From Tetraselmis striata (lineage: Eukaryota > Chlorophyta > Chlorodendrophyceae > Chlorodendrales > Chlorodendraceae), in NCBI GenBank assembly GCA_006384855.1, contig VCJN01000202.1, forward strand, positions 114,942 to 178,941: a stretch of DNA of 64,000 nt. Reading direction: 5' to 3'. The notes under the pieces were generated by a model. It was not told the origin of the DNA, ran no database searches, and saw only the letters and a list, made by a program, of their open reading frames with translations. Each line of letters begins with the position of its first letter. Within the stretch, counting starts at the first letter, position 1. A program made the position numbers and the translations under genes. Below are positions 9,411-18,571 of the stretch, piece after piece.

Positions 9411-10345
9411 GGTTTTGAGTTCCTCAGTGGTAACGACGTCATTAATTGCATGGGCTGAACGTTGAGCTCAACAGTGTAGTCAGCCAGGTAGACATCAACA
9501 TACCACTCAGTGGGTCCCATAGGTTTAGTATCAGTCGCTGAACTGGGTGTGTGAAACAAATATGTTCCAGGCGGGTAGCTGTGAATTTTTTTATTTTTTG
9601 AAAGCAGCGGTTTCCAGGATTGTCCTAATTGTGAGGACCATCTGGGCATAACAATAATACCTCTTGTGTCAAAAGGTGACTCTTGTCTTTGCATCTCAAA
9701 ATGCTGCAAGATAGGCAGGGCTGTGTCATCATACACTGGATTGATGAACACAGTTTTACCTTTGATATTTTGTTGCAAAAATGGTTTTTCAGCACTGCAA
9801 TAATCTGAACAAACAGCATCATATGCTGAGGCACAGGCATCAAAAGTGACTGGACCATAGGCATAATTCAGTCTCTTGAATTCTGCTTGGTCAAACACAA
9901 CAGAGTCAGTTGGACATGCATTTGGTTTTGCATATTTGTCAATTTCAGTGTCATTCTTTTGATTATTGTTTTTGGTACGCATTCTGCGCACTCGAGATCT
10001 CTTTTGCATGATAGTCAGTTTGGCATGCAGTTTAGCATGCGTCTTTTTGTCTTTGACATTTTTGTCGACATTTTCTCTGCACCCTGTCTCGTCCTCGATG
10101 TCGGCAACGAGGTGTGAATGAGCACAGGAACACCCATGAGCTTCATGCTCATGTTGTGAGTCGGAGGGGTTCAGTGCCGCGGGAGCGCAATGCTCGACCA
10201 TATCGACATCTGTATCCTCGATCTCATGCAGGGGCTGAGCAGGCAGTTTAGCAGTGCATGCATGTTTGCATGGACTCGGCGACATGTCAGTGTCAATTGT
10301 CTCAATTACATTGAGAGGCACAGGTTGGCATGTCGCCCAACACCG
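9344..10345 (-). CDS. methyltransferase-like (Dam-type) domain between gag and protease
   Basis: This ORF is in frame with gag and separated from it only by the TGA at 10346-10348. Its N-terminal third is acidic and His/Cys-rich. The C-terminal half has VTFDACASAYDAVCSDY, then KTVFINPVYDD, GIIVMPRWSSQL and TYLFHTP. The spacing resembles Dam-type N6-adenine methyltransferase domains carried by some algal and DIRS retroelements, in which an Asn-Pro-Pro-aromatic motif binds the target base. Here that motif reads NPVY, so catalytic activity is doubtful. The second copy at 55426-56079 has the same domain in the same place. The function in the element is unknown. Confidence 0.65.
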   Translation of the reverse strand, partial: RCWATCQPVPLNVIETIDTDMSPSPCKHACTAKLPAQPLHEIEDTDVDMVEHCAPAALNPSDSQHEHEAHGCSCAHSHLVADIEDETGCRENVDKNVKDKKTHAKLHAKLTIMQKRSRVRRMRTKNNNQKNDTEIDKYAKPNACPTDSVVFDQAEFKRLNYAYGPVTFDACASAYDAVCSDYCSAEKPFLQQNIKGKTVFINPVYDDTALPILQHFEMQRQESPFDTRGIIVMPRWSSQLGQSWKPLLSKNKKIHSYPPGTYLFHTPSSATDTKPMGPTEWYVDVYLADYTVELNVQPMQLMTSLPLRNSKPCWLNSKVRNINQKPQSPTSHV

Positions 10346-11395
10346 TCATTTGTTTTTATGTATGTCGATCTTGTCGACTTGCTTGGCTAGCTTGTTAGCT
10401 GCCACTTTGGCTTTGAACTGTTCTTTGTCATGTTCAGACGCATGGCGGCATTCATAAATTGAGTGGCCTTTTTTGCCGCATTTGGCGCACTCACCAGAGA
10501 AGCGACTCTTTTTTGGTTGACGACTGGGGAAGCTGCTGTGAGCAGCAGGACGACTTGGGGCAGAGCTGGTTGATGCTCCGTTGTTGCGTGACCACGGGTT
10601 TGTGGAGGTCGGCATGTGACTACGACCTGAATACTCCTCGTAGCGACGCTTGTGTTTCTTGATGTTGGCCTGCCTCCTTTGGGCAATCTCGACAGCGACG
10701 CGGTGCTCCTCGTCGATAGCCGAGAGATGTCTGAAAAGTACTTCATGAGTCGAGACAACCTCGTTGTTGTGGTTAGCCATCTTTTGCACCTCGGCTCTCT
10801 CGTGCTTGGGAATCGCCTGCAAAATACGATGCACTTGCAAGTACTCAGGCACAACGAAAGGTTCATGCAGCAAAGCAAATGCAGCTTGTAGCTTGCGCTG
10901 CAAGTCGACGCAGCAAGTAGCCATCTTGGGGTCGCTCGGCTTGATGCAGATGTTGCGCGCATAGTCTCCGACAGTTGTCTGAATGCCGTTGGGGAAAGCG
11001 GCCTTGAAAAAAGCTTGTTTCCAATCTTGATAGTTGACAAAGTGAGTCAGGACCTCGCAACCCATAACAATGTGAACTTGAAGCTCATGGCTGTTGAGTA
11101 CAAGTTGGTGGGTGTGAGCCGCGATAGAATCAGTCTTGAACTGGCGACCGAGCCATGCCTCCGTCTCAGGAACCCAAAGCTTGTTGCGGTCGGAAATCTC
11201 CTTGTCGACATTCTCCAGAAAGGCCTTGACTGCTGAGAAGTCATGAACGTCGGCGAGCTTGTGAGAGATGTTCTGGGTTGGCGCCACAACGCGGGCTTCC
11301 AGCATCTTCTTCTCGACAATTTGACGCATAGACTGCTCGGCGGGTGGACCACCGGGAGGGTAACCGGCTTGACGGGCGCTCCGGTGCGATGCCAT
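10346..11395 (-). CDS. chromovirus Gag with CCHC zinc knuckle
   Basis: A 349-residue capsid/nucleocapsid protein that packages element RNA. It starts at the ATG at 11395, about 140 nt inside the PBS. The central region is the helical Gag core, and the C-terminus has one zinc knuckle, CAKCGKKGHSIYEC (C-x2-C-x4-H-x4-C), after a Ser/Arg-rich basic stretch. It ends AAA-TGA-CGG. The TGA is followed in frame by the methyltransferase-like ORF, and TGA-CGG is a known leaky-stop context, so Gag-Pol may be made by readthrough. Confidence 0.9.
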   Translation of the reverse strand: MASHRSARQAGYPPGGPPAEQSMRQIVEKKMLEARVVAPTQNISHKLADVHDFSAVKAFLENVDKEISDRNKLWVPETEAWLGRQFKTDSIAAHTHQLVLNSHELQVHIVMGCEVLTHFVNYQDWKQAFFKAAFPNGIQTTVGDYARNICIKPSDPKMATCCVDLQRKLQAAFALLHEPFVVPEYLQVHRILQAIPKHERAEVQKMANHNNEVVSTHEVLFRHLSAIDEEHRVAVEIAQRRQANIKKHKRRYEEYSGRSHMPTSTNPWSRNNGASTSSAPSRPAAHSSFPSRQPKKSRFSGECAKCGKKGHSIYECRHASEHDKEQFKAKVAANKLAKQVDKIDIHKNK

Positions 11396-11532
11396 GGCGA
11401 CAGGCGACTCGGATAAAGGTTGAAGGGTACAGAATCGTTACCAAGGGTCGATAGGACCTGCGAAATCGCGAATGTATCGTCGTGGGTGCGAGAGCAGGTC
11501 GCGGTGGGTCGGCAGGTGGAGATGGATCGTAA

Positions 11533-11548
11533 CATGAAGCCGAAACCA
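11533..11548 (-). other. tRNA primer-binding site
   Basis: On the - strand, one base inside the 5' LTR, lies TGGTTTCGGCTTCATG. TGG complements a tRNA CCA end and the rest would pair with an acceptor stem; I cannot name the tRNA. The second copy has the same site with one difference at 57205-57220. It is not the common initiator-Met site. Confidence 0.8.
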
Positions 11549-11549
11549 G

Positions 11550-11900
11550 TGTAAGTACTCGTGGCAGTACTTAGTGAAACAGGGCTCTTCCTCGTAGCGT
11601 TTGGCGAATTGAGTTGGTTGCTGAATGTAATCTCTTACAACATGCTGGTGGCATTGGATATTTATCCTATAGCGGTCCAACTGGGCACCGCGGACAGGCA
11701 GCTACTAGCGCTATCCTGATGATTAGGAGTTGTAGCGCGTACTGTATTTATGTTACAAGGAATATTTATTACTGGCGCCTGGTTGTGGCCGTACCAGTAC
11801 ATAATACGCGTGCTGAAATATCAGCAGTACAACAGTAAGATTACTTGGCCATAAAACGTCGCAGGTGGTATTAGGGTAGTCGCTAGGCGCAACCCTAACA
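11550..11900 (-). repeat. chromovirus 5' LTR (351 bp)
   Basis: Intact LTR, TGTTAGGG...ACTTACA on the - strand, flanked outside by the GGTAC target duplication. It drives element transcription. A copy of the LINE target sequence is present once, unbroken, around 11757-11768. Confidence 0.95.
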
Positions 11901-11904
11901 GGTA

Positions 11905-12554
11905 CCAATACCTGGTACATGTAGTATGCGCGGAGTTTCAAGTTGAGTCTAGTTCTGCAAAGAAGGTCGCGCATGCTCGTTTACATTGACAAGAGCCGAA
12001 ATTGGAAGGAAGGTTATTTAGTGAAAACGTGGAGGGAAAACGGAGTCAAGGGGGGCGCTGTGTGTAACACAACGAAAATGGAAGATGGCATGCTCAGTTG
12101 TAGTAGTTGCGGCTGCTTTTATGTCTACCCGGGCTGCACATGAAGGGTGCAGCGACGGCGGATGAACTAGTAGCACGTACAAATTAGCAGCACATGTAGC
12201 CGGAAAATTGGTTCGGAAAGGAGGAAACCCCATAACGTAGTTTAGAACATTTCAATTTGAGTCAGGTTTTGCCAGTAAAGAGCGAACGAAAAGACCGGCA
12301 AATTGACGAAGCATGGTTGACGCCAGGTCATGGAGGGGGCACCGGAAGTGCCACTGCCGCGGAGTCGTGTTGAACATGGAAGTGGCGAAGGGGCGCGATG
12401 TAAGCGTAGCAGAACCACTACGCATCCATGCGCCATGTGAAGGGAGGACGTTGGGTTGATGTAGTCCCGGACGACGTCCAAGTTGGTTGCCCACCCTCCT
12501 TGGTGGCGGATTTGAGACAGCGCGACTCCGATGGAGTTTGCAGTAGCCTAACAA
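11905..12554 (-). mobile_element. tyrosine-recombinase element fragment (3' part)
   Basis: On the - strand 12554-12420 encodes the end of a tyrosine recombinase: IGVALSQIRHQGGWATNL followed by VVRDYINP, which retains the probable nucleophile Tyr. Downstream sequence to about 11920 is untranslated and is homologous, block by block, to 28260-28378 plus 29839-30200 in the copy at 28.2-30.8 kb. No homology continues above 12554, so only the 3' part is here. The chromovirus inserted at its left side. Confidence 0.75.
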
Positions 12555-14835
12555 ATAAATAAAGGCTCAGCATTATTGACCTCCGCCCTTTGAATCACTA
12601 CTGCGAGTCGCGAGATTTTTCGTTCGAGACGCCTTCGCGTTTGCGCAATTGAAATTGTAATTAGAATTAATTACAACGTGCTAATCAGCTGCTCTACACC
12701 GCTTAGACAGAGTTGCTGTCAGGGCCTGCCATCTCTAACCATAGTAGGGACCACATCTAGTGAAATTACAGCTCAAGCTTCCGGCCATCCTTTTTTGTTT
12801 CCAAACCCCGCCTCCTTCCATCACGTGATCAATAGCTGTGTTATTTTCGAATAACCACGGTCAGCCGCCAATAGGAGCGACTACTATCCGTACCGCTAAT
12901 AAGGCAGAACTATCTTTCGTCAATGAAACTCCTACGATGTGGAAATCGCACGAATTCTGCCGGATTACCCGACTGTAGAAAAAGTGTCGCCGCGCCCACA
13001 AAGTTATAATGCGTCGGTGATGTCATTCCCCCCCCCTATGAATGGTGGGATAAACGTTGTAGGAGCTCGTTCCTCCGACCGAACCCCCCTTCCATTGTAT
13101 GAGCGTATTTCCTCCAATAGAAGCCACCAAGTGACGCCATGGCGGGCCCTAAAACCCTAAAACCACGACCATGCAAACCTCCCCCCCTCCCCACCCACCC
13201 TCCCGCGCCCCGGCTTGTTTCCTCGGCGCACAGCTCTTGCGCGTCGCTGCCGGGGACCTTGAAGGGCGTGGGGTGCGGCAGCCTCTTTGCATGCACACCA
13301 GGCGCGCCCAGCAGGCAAGATGGGCGCGTCGCGCTTGCGGACCTGCGGGCTGCCTTCACTTTAGGGGGAGGCCGGCTGGGCTCATCGGCTTTGTTCGGCT
13401 CATGGGCGCCCACATGACCCGTAATGGGGTAGACAGCGCGGGGCTCCGGCCTGCGCCCCGACCTCGCTCGGCGGTCTGTCGGCCGCTAAGCTACCGGCGG
13501 GCCGGCCAACCCTTAAAGTAGCAGGAGCTGCTGCAGGTACACAACGCTAAGGCCGCCATGCCCGGCATGAATGTCCCCAGACATGAGTTGTTGGGTACGG
13601 TTATGATGATGCGTGGCTGGAAGAGGACGCCGCAGCGGACGTATTGCGCGTTCGAGGGCGTATTGCGCGCCCCGCGCGCTTCTTTCATTTGCGAATCATA
13701 ACTTGGGGTCGGCTGCATGTGTTGGGCCGTCGGAGAAAGGTCCGGTTTTATTGGCGGGTGCCGCGGTTCCTACTGTCGTGGACGCATCCCGCGCGCGCAT
13801 GTCGTTAAGGAATAGTACCTTCTGCCTAGGGGGTTAGGAATGCAGTAATTGCCCCGCCCTCGAAAAGGTATTTCTGTATATGGTGGCCTCCATGTGCCTC
13901 GTGTTGTGTGTCGCGGGCAGGGATGGGGCTGACGGCGGGACATAATGAGGGAGGAGCGCGAGCGGTCACGTGCTAATTATAGTAGATTGGTAAAAATGCC
14001 GCGGTACCGCGCAATCTCCGATCGCCGTGCTGCGTCTTGGCTCCACCTGCCGCTATCGCTGAAAATATCCAGCAGATCGCGGCGTGGATCGCCCCACCAC
14101 GCCAGTTGTGGCGGTCCGCCGGCCTTGGCCACGGTCCGCCGATACTGCCTCCTCTACTTGCTCGCCCACTTGAGCTCTTGCTGTAGGATCCCCAAGGAGG
14201 TCAGGATCGGGGAAAGACGGGCACCAACTCCGCCCCCCCACCCCCCCCCCTCCCCGTCCGTGTGTCGTCGCTCCGTGGTCTGTTGGCCGGTCTTGGCTTG
14301 CTCGCTTGCGCGCCGCTCGACTCCGCAGCGCGCCTCGTCGATTTAGCCGCACGTCCAAGGTCAGACCGAGATGGCGGCCAGCTGACTCCTGCCGCTGCAT
14401 GGCTGCGACTCCTCAAGGCACTCCGGCTCTAGTCTCTTGGCCCACGAGTCGCTGCCATGCCCGGCCTCTTCGCCCCCGAACGCCCGCCCCGCATGTAGAT
14501 GCCGGGCTCCCGTCTCCTCGCCCTCGCCGCCCTCGCCCGTTCTCACGGGACGGCTGAGGATTTCCCGGGTGTTCCGAGCGGGTCGGCCGCAGGGCGCCGC
14601 CGAACCCTCCGATGTACTAGGCCGGGATTCGAGTGATTCACAGGTGGAACACATACGGGTGAGGGGGCATGCCAGATCTTTTGCATGTCGGTCGCGGGTC
14701 ATACCGAGGTACGAGAACACGATAATTTTATTTAGAACAACCCTCGCGAGTAGGCTGCCCCCGTCCGAGTCGTACACACCCCCGCCCCACCCGTAGACAG
14801 ATCTTGGAGAGGCCGACGCAAGGCCGAGGTCGTAC
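12555..14835. other. no identifiable gene
   Basis: 12555-13130 is mixed composition with no meaningful frame. 13130-13520 and 13945-14660 are GC-rich with long overlapping frames on both strands, typical of compositional ORFs. One + frame around 13945-14830 could be leader or gag-like sequence of the DIRS-like block that follows, but I see no motif in it. C-rich runs occur near 14230-14260. Confidence 0.5.
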
Positions 14836-16215
14836 ATGAATTATTTTAACAGCCCCCCTTACATACATGGCTGCTGCCCGGGACTACGAGTGTTATTTGA
14901 AAGGCATTTGCGCGATTTTGCGCGCACATGGGATTACATGTTGCAGTTGTTGGTCATGCAAAATGGGGCTTACACGGTTGGAATCGCCCCTAAGGACGTG
15001 GACTTTTCACTGTCGATAACTGCGACACTCTGTACCGACTGGTTGGCCTTCCCATATGGGCTGATCTTTATCCCCTTACTACATATGTAAGTTCGCCAAC
15101 GCCCTCGCCAAGGCTTTGCATCGTAATTTGACTGAGTTGGTGGCTCACCAACCCCCGGCGCCAATTTGGCATGCGCATGGACCGTTGCCCTACATGGACG
15201 ATTTGCTATTTCTGATCGGACTCGGGCTGAGGCCATCTGGCAATGAAAGTGACTTCATCGAACGCCACCTCTCGGGTTCTGGCTTGTTGCGCAATCCCGC
15301 CCAACAAAGGCGCCTGGGAGCCCACCTAGAAGCTCGTGCACCTTGGGTGAGAAATTGAGACGTCGGGGCCGCCTACTGTTCGTGCGTTCACCGTCATTGC
15401 TCGCACAAACGCATGATCTAGCGCGAGCAAAACGCGACCGTCGGTGGGTGCCCGCTCGCGAGTTGGCCGCCCTCACGGGGGAGTGCATGTTTCTTGGCAA
15501 TTGCCTGCCCGTTTCTACCTCGGTGAGCTGCATGATGTACTCAAGACGCGCGACTTGTGGTCCGGCCGCGTCAAGCTCACCCGCCAGCTCGAACGCGACA
15601 TTAATGGTGGGTGGGCGTGCCAGCCCATCACAATGCCCGCCGCATTACCGCCATGTCAAAACCGTTTACTTGCACGTCGACGGTTCGTCGTGCGGTGGGG
15701 GTGCCGTTCTGAACGAACACTATGAAGCTCGGGGTTTTTGGTACGACGATGACCGCTCTGCGTACATTCCCCCGGAAGAGCTCAAAGCCATCCATGTGGC
15801 TATTGAGTCCTTCCTTCTTATGCTGCGCAACAGGTGCATCCGCTGGCTCGAGGGCACCCAAGGGGTTGTCGCCGTCCTCGCCAACCTCACCTCTCGCTCC
15901 CCGCGCCTCATGCTGGTGCCACACAAAACATGGTACCTCGTTGACACACCCGGCATTACCTTTATTCCGTACGCTATATATCCGTTCCGCGGCGAATATC
16001 TGGGCCGACCGCCCTCGTCGGTCGCGAGATTGACTGCGACGATTGGCAGTTCAACTCGTATCGATTCGCCTCGCTCACTGCTAAGTGGAGCGCCTGCACC
16101 ATCGACCGCTTCTCGACGTCCGAAACCGCCCTCATGCCCCTCTACAACGCCCGCGCGTGGGCGTAACCCGCAGTGCGAGGCCGTCAACGCCATGCGCCTC
16201 TCCGACGCATGATAG
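14836..16215 (+). pseudogene. DIRS-like reverse transcriptase-RNase H remnant
   Basis: Coding is spread over all three + frames with at least four shifts. Around 14900-15090 the palm reads AYTVGIAPKDVDFSLS and WLAFPYGLIFIP. LPYMDDLLFL at about 15185-15214 is the catalytic YMDD. RWVPARELAALTGECMFLGN and FYLGELHDVLKTRDLW form the connection. RNase H begins KTVYLHVDGSSCGGG (about 15655) with PPEELKAIHVAIESF. Near 16093-16160 CTIDRFSTSETALMPLYNA matches the TIDRFA-type segment that follows RNase H in DIRS-like and related retroelements. No tyrosine recombinase is attached. Not functional. Confidence 0.75.
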
Positions 16216-17135
16216 TTCGCTCTACTGTTCAAAATGTGTCCAAATGGACGAAGATCGACGTCGCCACCAAAGAATTCGATGCGCAATGGCCGAGTTGTAA
16301 GTCTGAAGTGCCCTTCAAATCTCAAGAACTTTTTATTTCGAGTTTCGGAACCCCGGAAAACACCCCTCTTCGTCGGACACTCTTCGGCATACCCGCCCCG
16401 TATTACTCGTAATAAATTATACAGTGTCGAATTCGCACGGATACATCGATTAAGTTATTACAACCGGCACCTCAGACATGCTAAGACTACTATATGCGGC
16501 AGGGGCCACTTCGAGCAAACACTGCAATGTACGATGGCAGTGTTTTAGACGGTGATCCAACTACTAGAGTATATTTTTACATCATGGCTTTAACATATGC
16601 GCACTACAAACAGAACTAACATCAACTATGAAGGGTTGCCAACAAAAGAGAGACATCAGCCTGAAACCAAGGTCGAGCAGGATGCCATGGACCCAAGATT
16701 GCAGGGGGAGCCAAGGGAACCACGAAGTCGCCAAGCTGACAGGAACCAAAGGGACCACCGCCCCGGGGTAGGCCATCAGCCGCGGCGAGGACGCTTGCAA
16801 CCAACGACCCGGGTCATAGCAACACATGCCGACGAGCGACGCGGCGCAGGCGCATGAGCACCATCACGTGCCGCGCGCGCGGCCGCGACGACCCCGCCAA
16901 GAACGTTGTGTACATGTGCCATGTTGATGAGCAAGGAGAAACGGTGGCGCCACGCAGACGAGAGCTGGCCGATTTTTCGGCCAGTGTGTGTGTGTGGCTA
17001 GCTTTCGCGAGCTCCACCAAGAAGGCCTCAGCGTGCGGGGCCGGCGAGCCGAACTCGGAAACGGCGAAAGGAACAAAGCAAAGCATGCCGGCGGCGTTTC
17101 GGACACCCTCGTCATACTTCCAACTACAGTGTTGG
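16216..17135. other. no recognised gene; weak + frames
   Basis: Two overlapping + frames (16597-16857 and 16854-17138) encode basic, Gln/Arg-rich and then mixed peptides without family resemblance. A short block near 16530-16560 resembles the start of the dispersed repeat at 18150. Nothing else is supportable. Confidence 0.4.
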
Positions 17136-17428
17136 TAATTCAGTGTTCCAACTGCAGTGTTAAAAATTCCATCTCTGGCCTCTATTTAGTAACTTCTTGT
17201 TGTTTACTACAGGGAGAGCGTGTAGAGAATGCACGGAAAGGACCTCTATTTAGTCGTGCGGTATCGACCACCTATATGCTTCGGCAACTCGCTTTTTGAT
17301 GACTGTACCGGAGCGTCGCGTACAAGTACGGGTACCCAGGGATTTCCGTATTGACTGATCACTGCCCGAACGGCCGTCGTAGAGACGCTGCAAGGGTTTC
17401 ACTGGTGCTAGCGACTAGTCCAGTCCGC
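17136..17428 (+). repeat. dispersed non-coding repeat, copy 1
   Basis: Shares ordered blocks with 18150-18345 and, inverted, with 45090-45271. These include a CAGTGTT-type start, a block around CGGCAA.T.GCTT.TTGA, GGAGCG.CG, and GTAGAGACGCTGCAAGGG near the end. It contains no ORF of note and could be a non-autonomous DNA transposon. A 13-nt G run follows at 17431-17443. Confidence 0.65.
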
Positions 17429-17443
17429 CCGGGGGGGGGGGGG

Positions 17444-18149
17444 AACAAAAACCATACAGCAATGCAATGTTTAGTTTACCGAATACTTATGGAGATACCT
17501 CTCAAATGAGAGTGGCCCAGCCCCTCCAAAAAAAATTGTCACTACCGCGGTACAGATACCGGTACCGGTACCCGTACTTGGCGATACGGCGGGCGGTCCG
17601 CGCGCGGCGGCGTCGTCTGCGCCGGTCGTTGCCTCTGCTGATGCGAGGCAGTCACGCCGTCAGCACCACTGTCTGGCTCCGGAGGCACTGTACCTTACGG
17701 CGGTGTAAGCCTGCATCCTGAGTGCCAACCGCTTACCACTCAGGCCGGGGCGGGTTCAAGCCGCAAAGGAGGGTGAGGGGCAAACGTTGCACTGTCATAT
17801 TGTGGGTTGGCCCTGCTGCTTTTGAACCTGCTGCGCGACTCGCCAGTAAGCTGGAAGTGCCGACCACCGCTTCGGTAACGCTCTAATCCACTGGCTGCCC
17901 TCCACTGGCAGGCCTCCCAGCCGAAGGATCGACGGATTGAATGGCGGCGGGAACCAAGCAGCAGGCGGCTGCCTCAGCTGCGGCCTGGCGGGGGCGCGGA
18001 GGTGCGGGTGCGCGCTTGGTCCGGAGCGAACGGTCCTGGGCCGGCTGAGTTGACCGAGTGCATGGCAGTATCGGTACCGCGGTAGCATTACTCCAATGGG
18101 CCGGCGCCTAGATGGGTAGGGCAGACCTTTCGTGGTCATTTTGTGATAT
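17444..18149. other. no identifiable gene
   Basis: GTAC-rich motifs occur near 17548-17580. The stretch around 17700-17790 contains a B-box-like GGTTCAAGCC but does not fold as a tRNA. The 17795-18139 - strand frame is compositional. Confidence 0.45.
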
Positions 18150-18345
18150 TTTGATGGCAGTGTTGTAGATGGTGATTCAACAGTGTTGTAATTTGCGTCA
18201 CTGCCCTCTAACTAGTCGTGTAGAATGCTCCGGCAATTTGCTTGTTGACTATAGCGGAGCGTCGCCTACCTTAACTGCATCGCTGCCTTAACGGCCGTCG
18301 TAGAGACGCTGCAAGGGTTTCACTATTGCCAGTCCTGTCCCGGAG
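18150..18345 (+). repeat. dispersed non-coding repeat, copy 2
   Basis: Shorter copy of the repeat at 17136-17428, in the same orientation, sharing TGCTCCGGCAATTTGCTTG-type and GTAGAGACGCTGCAAGGG blocks. It lies about 230 bp upstream of the secreted-protein gene, so it may sit in that gene's promoter region. Confidence 0.65.
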
Positions 18346-18571
18346 GCGAAAGAAACAAGTACCGGTACAGGATGCCTGCAGTGCCGGTTTCACCTGCGTT
18401 ATATGAATCATAACCCACACACATTTCTTACATCAGTGCTATAACATCAGTGCTTTAACCCGCACACATACTTGTACGGTAGTGACTGCAACTGTAGGTC
18501 GTTTTTTAACCGCTTGCGGCCCAACGAGTGGAACCGCCCCGCTGCCCTGCCGCAACTCGCGACGCTCGGTG

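Larger units (their letters stand above)
2213..11900 (-). mobile_element. complete Ty3/gypsy chromovirus with a nested LINE
   Basis: The element is bounded by two 351-bp LTRs that begin TG and end CA on the - strand. The 5' LTR is 11550-11900. The 3' LTR is 2213-2431 plus 5487-5618. Both outer flanks read GGTAC (2208-2212 and 11901-11905), a 5-bp target-site duplication. The LTRs differ at only four positions that I can count, so insertion is fairly recent. Without the LINE and its duplicated target the element is about 6.6 kb. Order on the - strand is PBS, gag, methyltransferase-like domain, protease, RT-RNase H, integrase-chromodomain, PPT. Pol carries two nonsense codons, so this copy is probably not autonomous. 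It sits inside a tyrosine-recombinase element whose remnant continues at 11905. Confidence 0.95.

Noticed and set aside
17700..17790. tRNA gene or SINE head with B-box-like GGTTCAAGCC
   Set aside because: The T-arm pairs poorly, and no acceptor or anticodon stem can be drawn on either strand.
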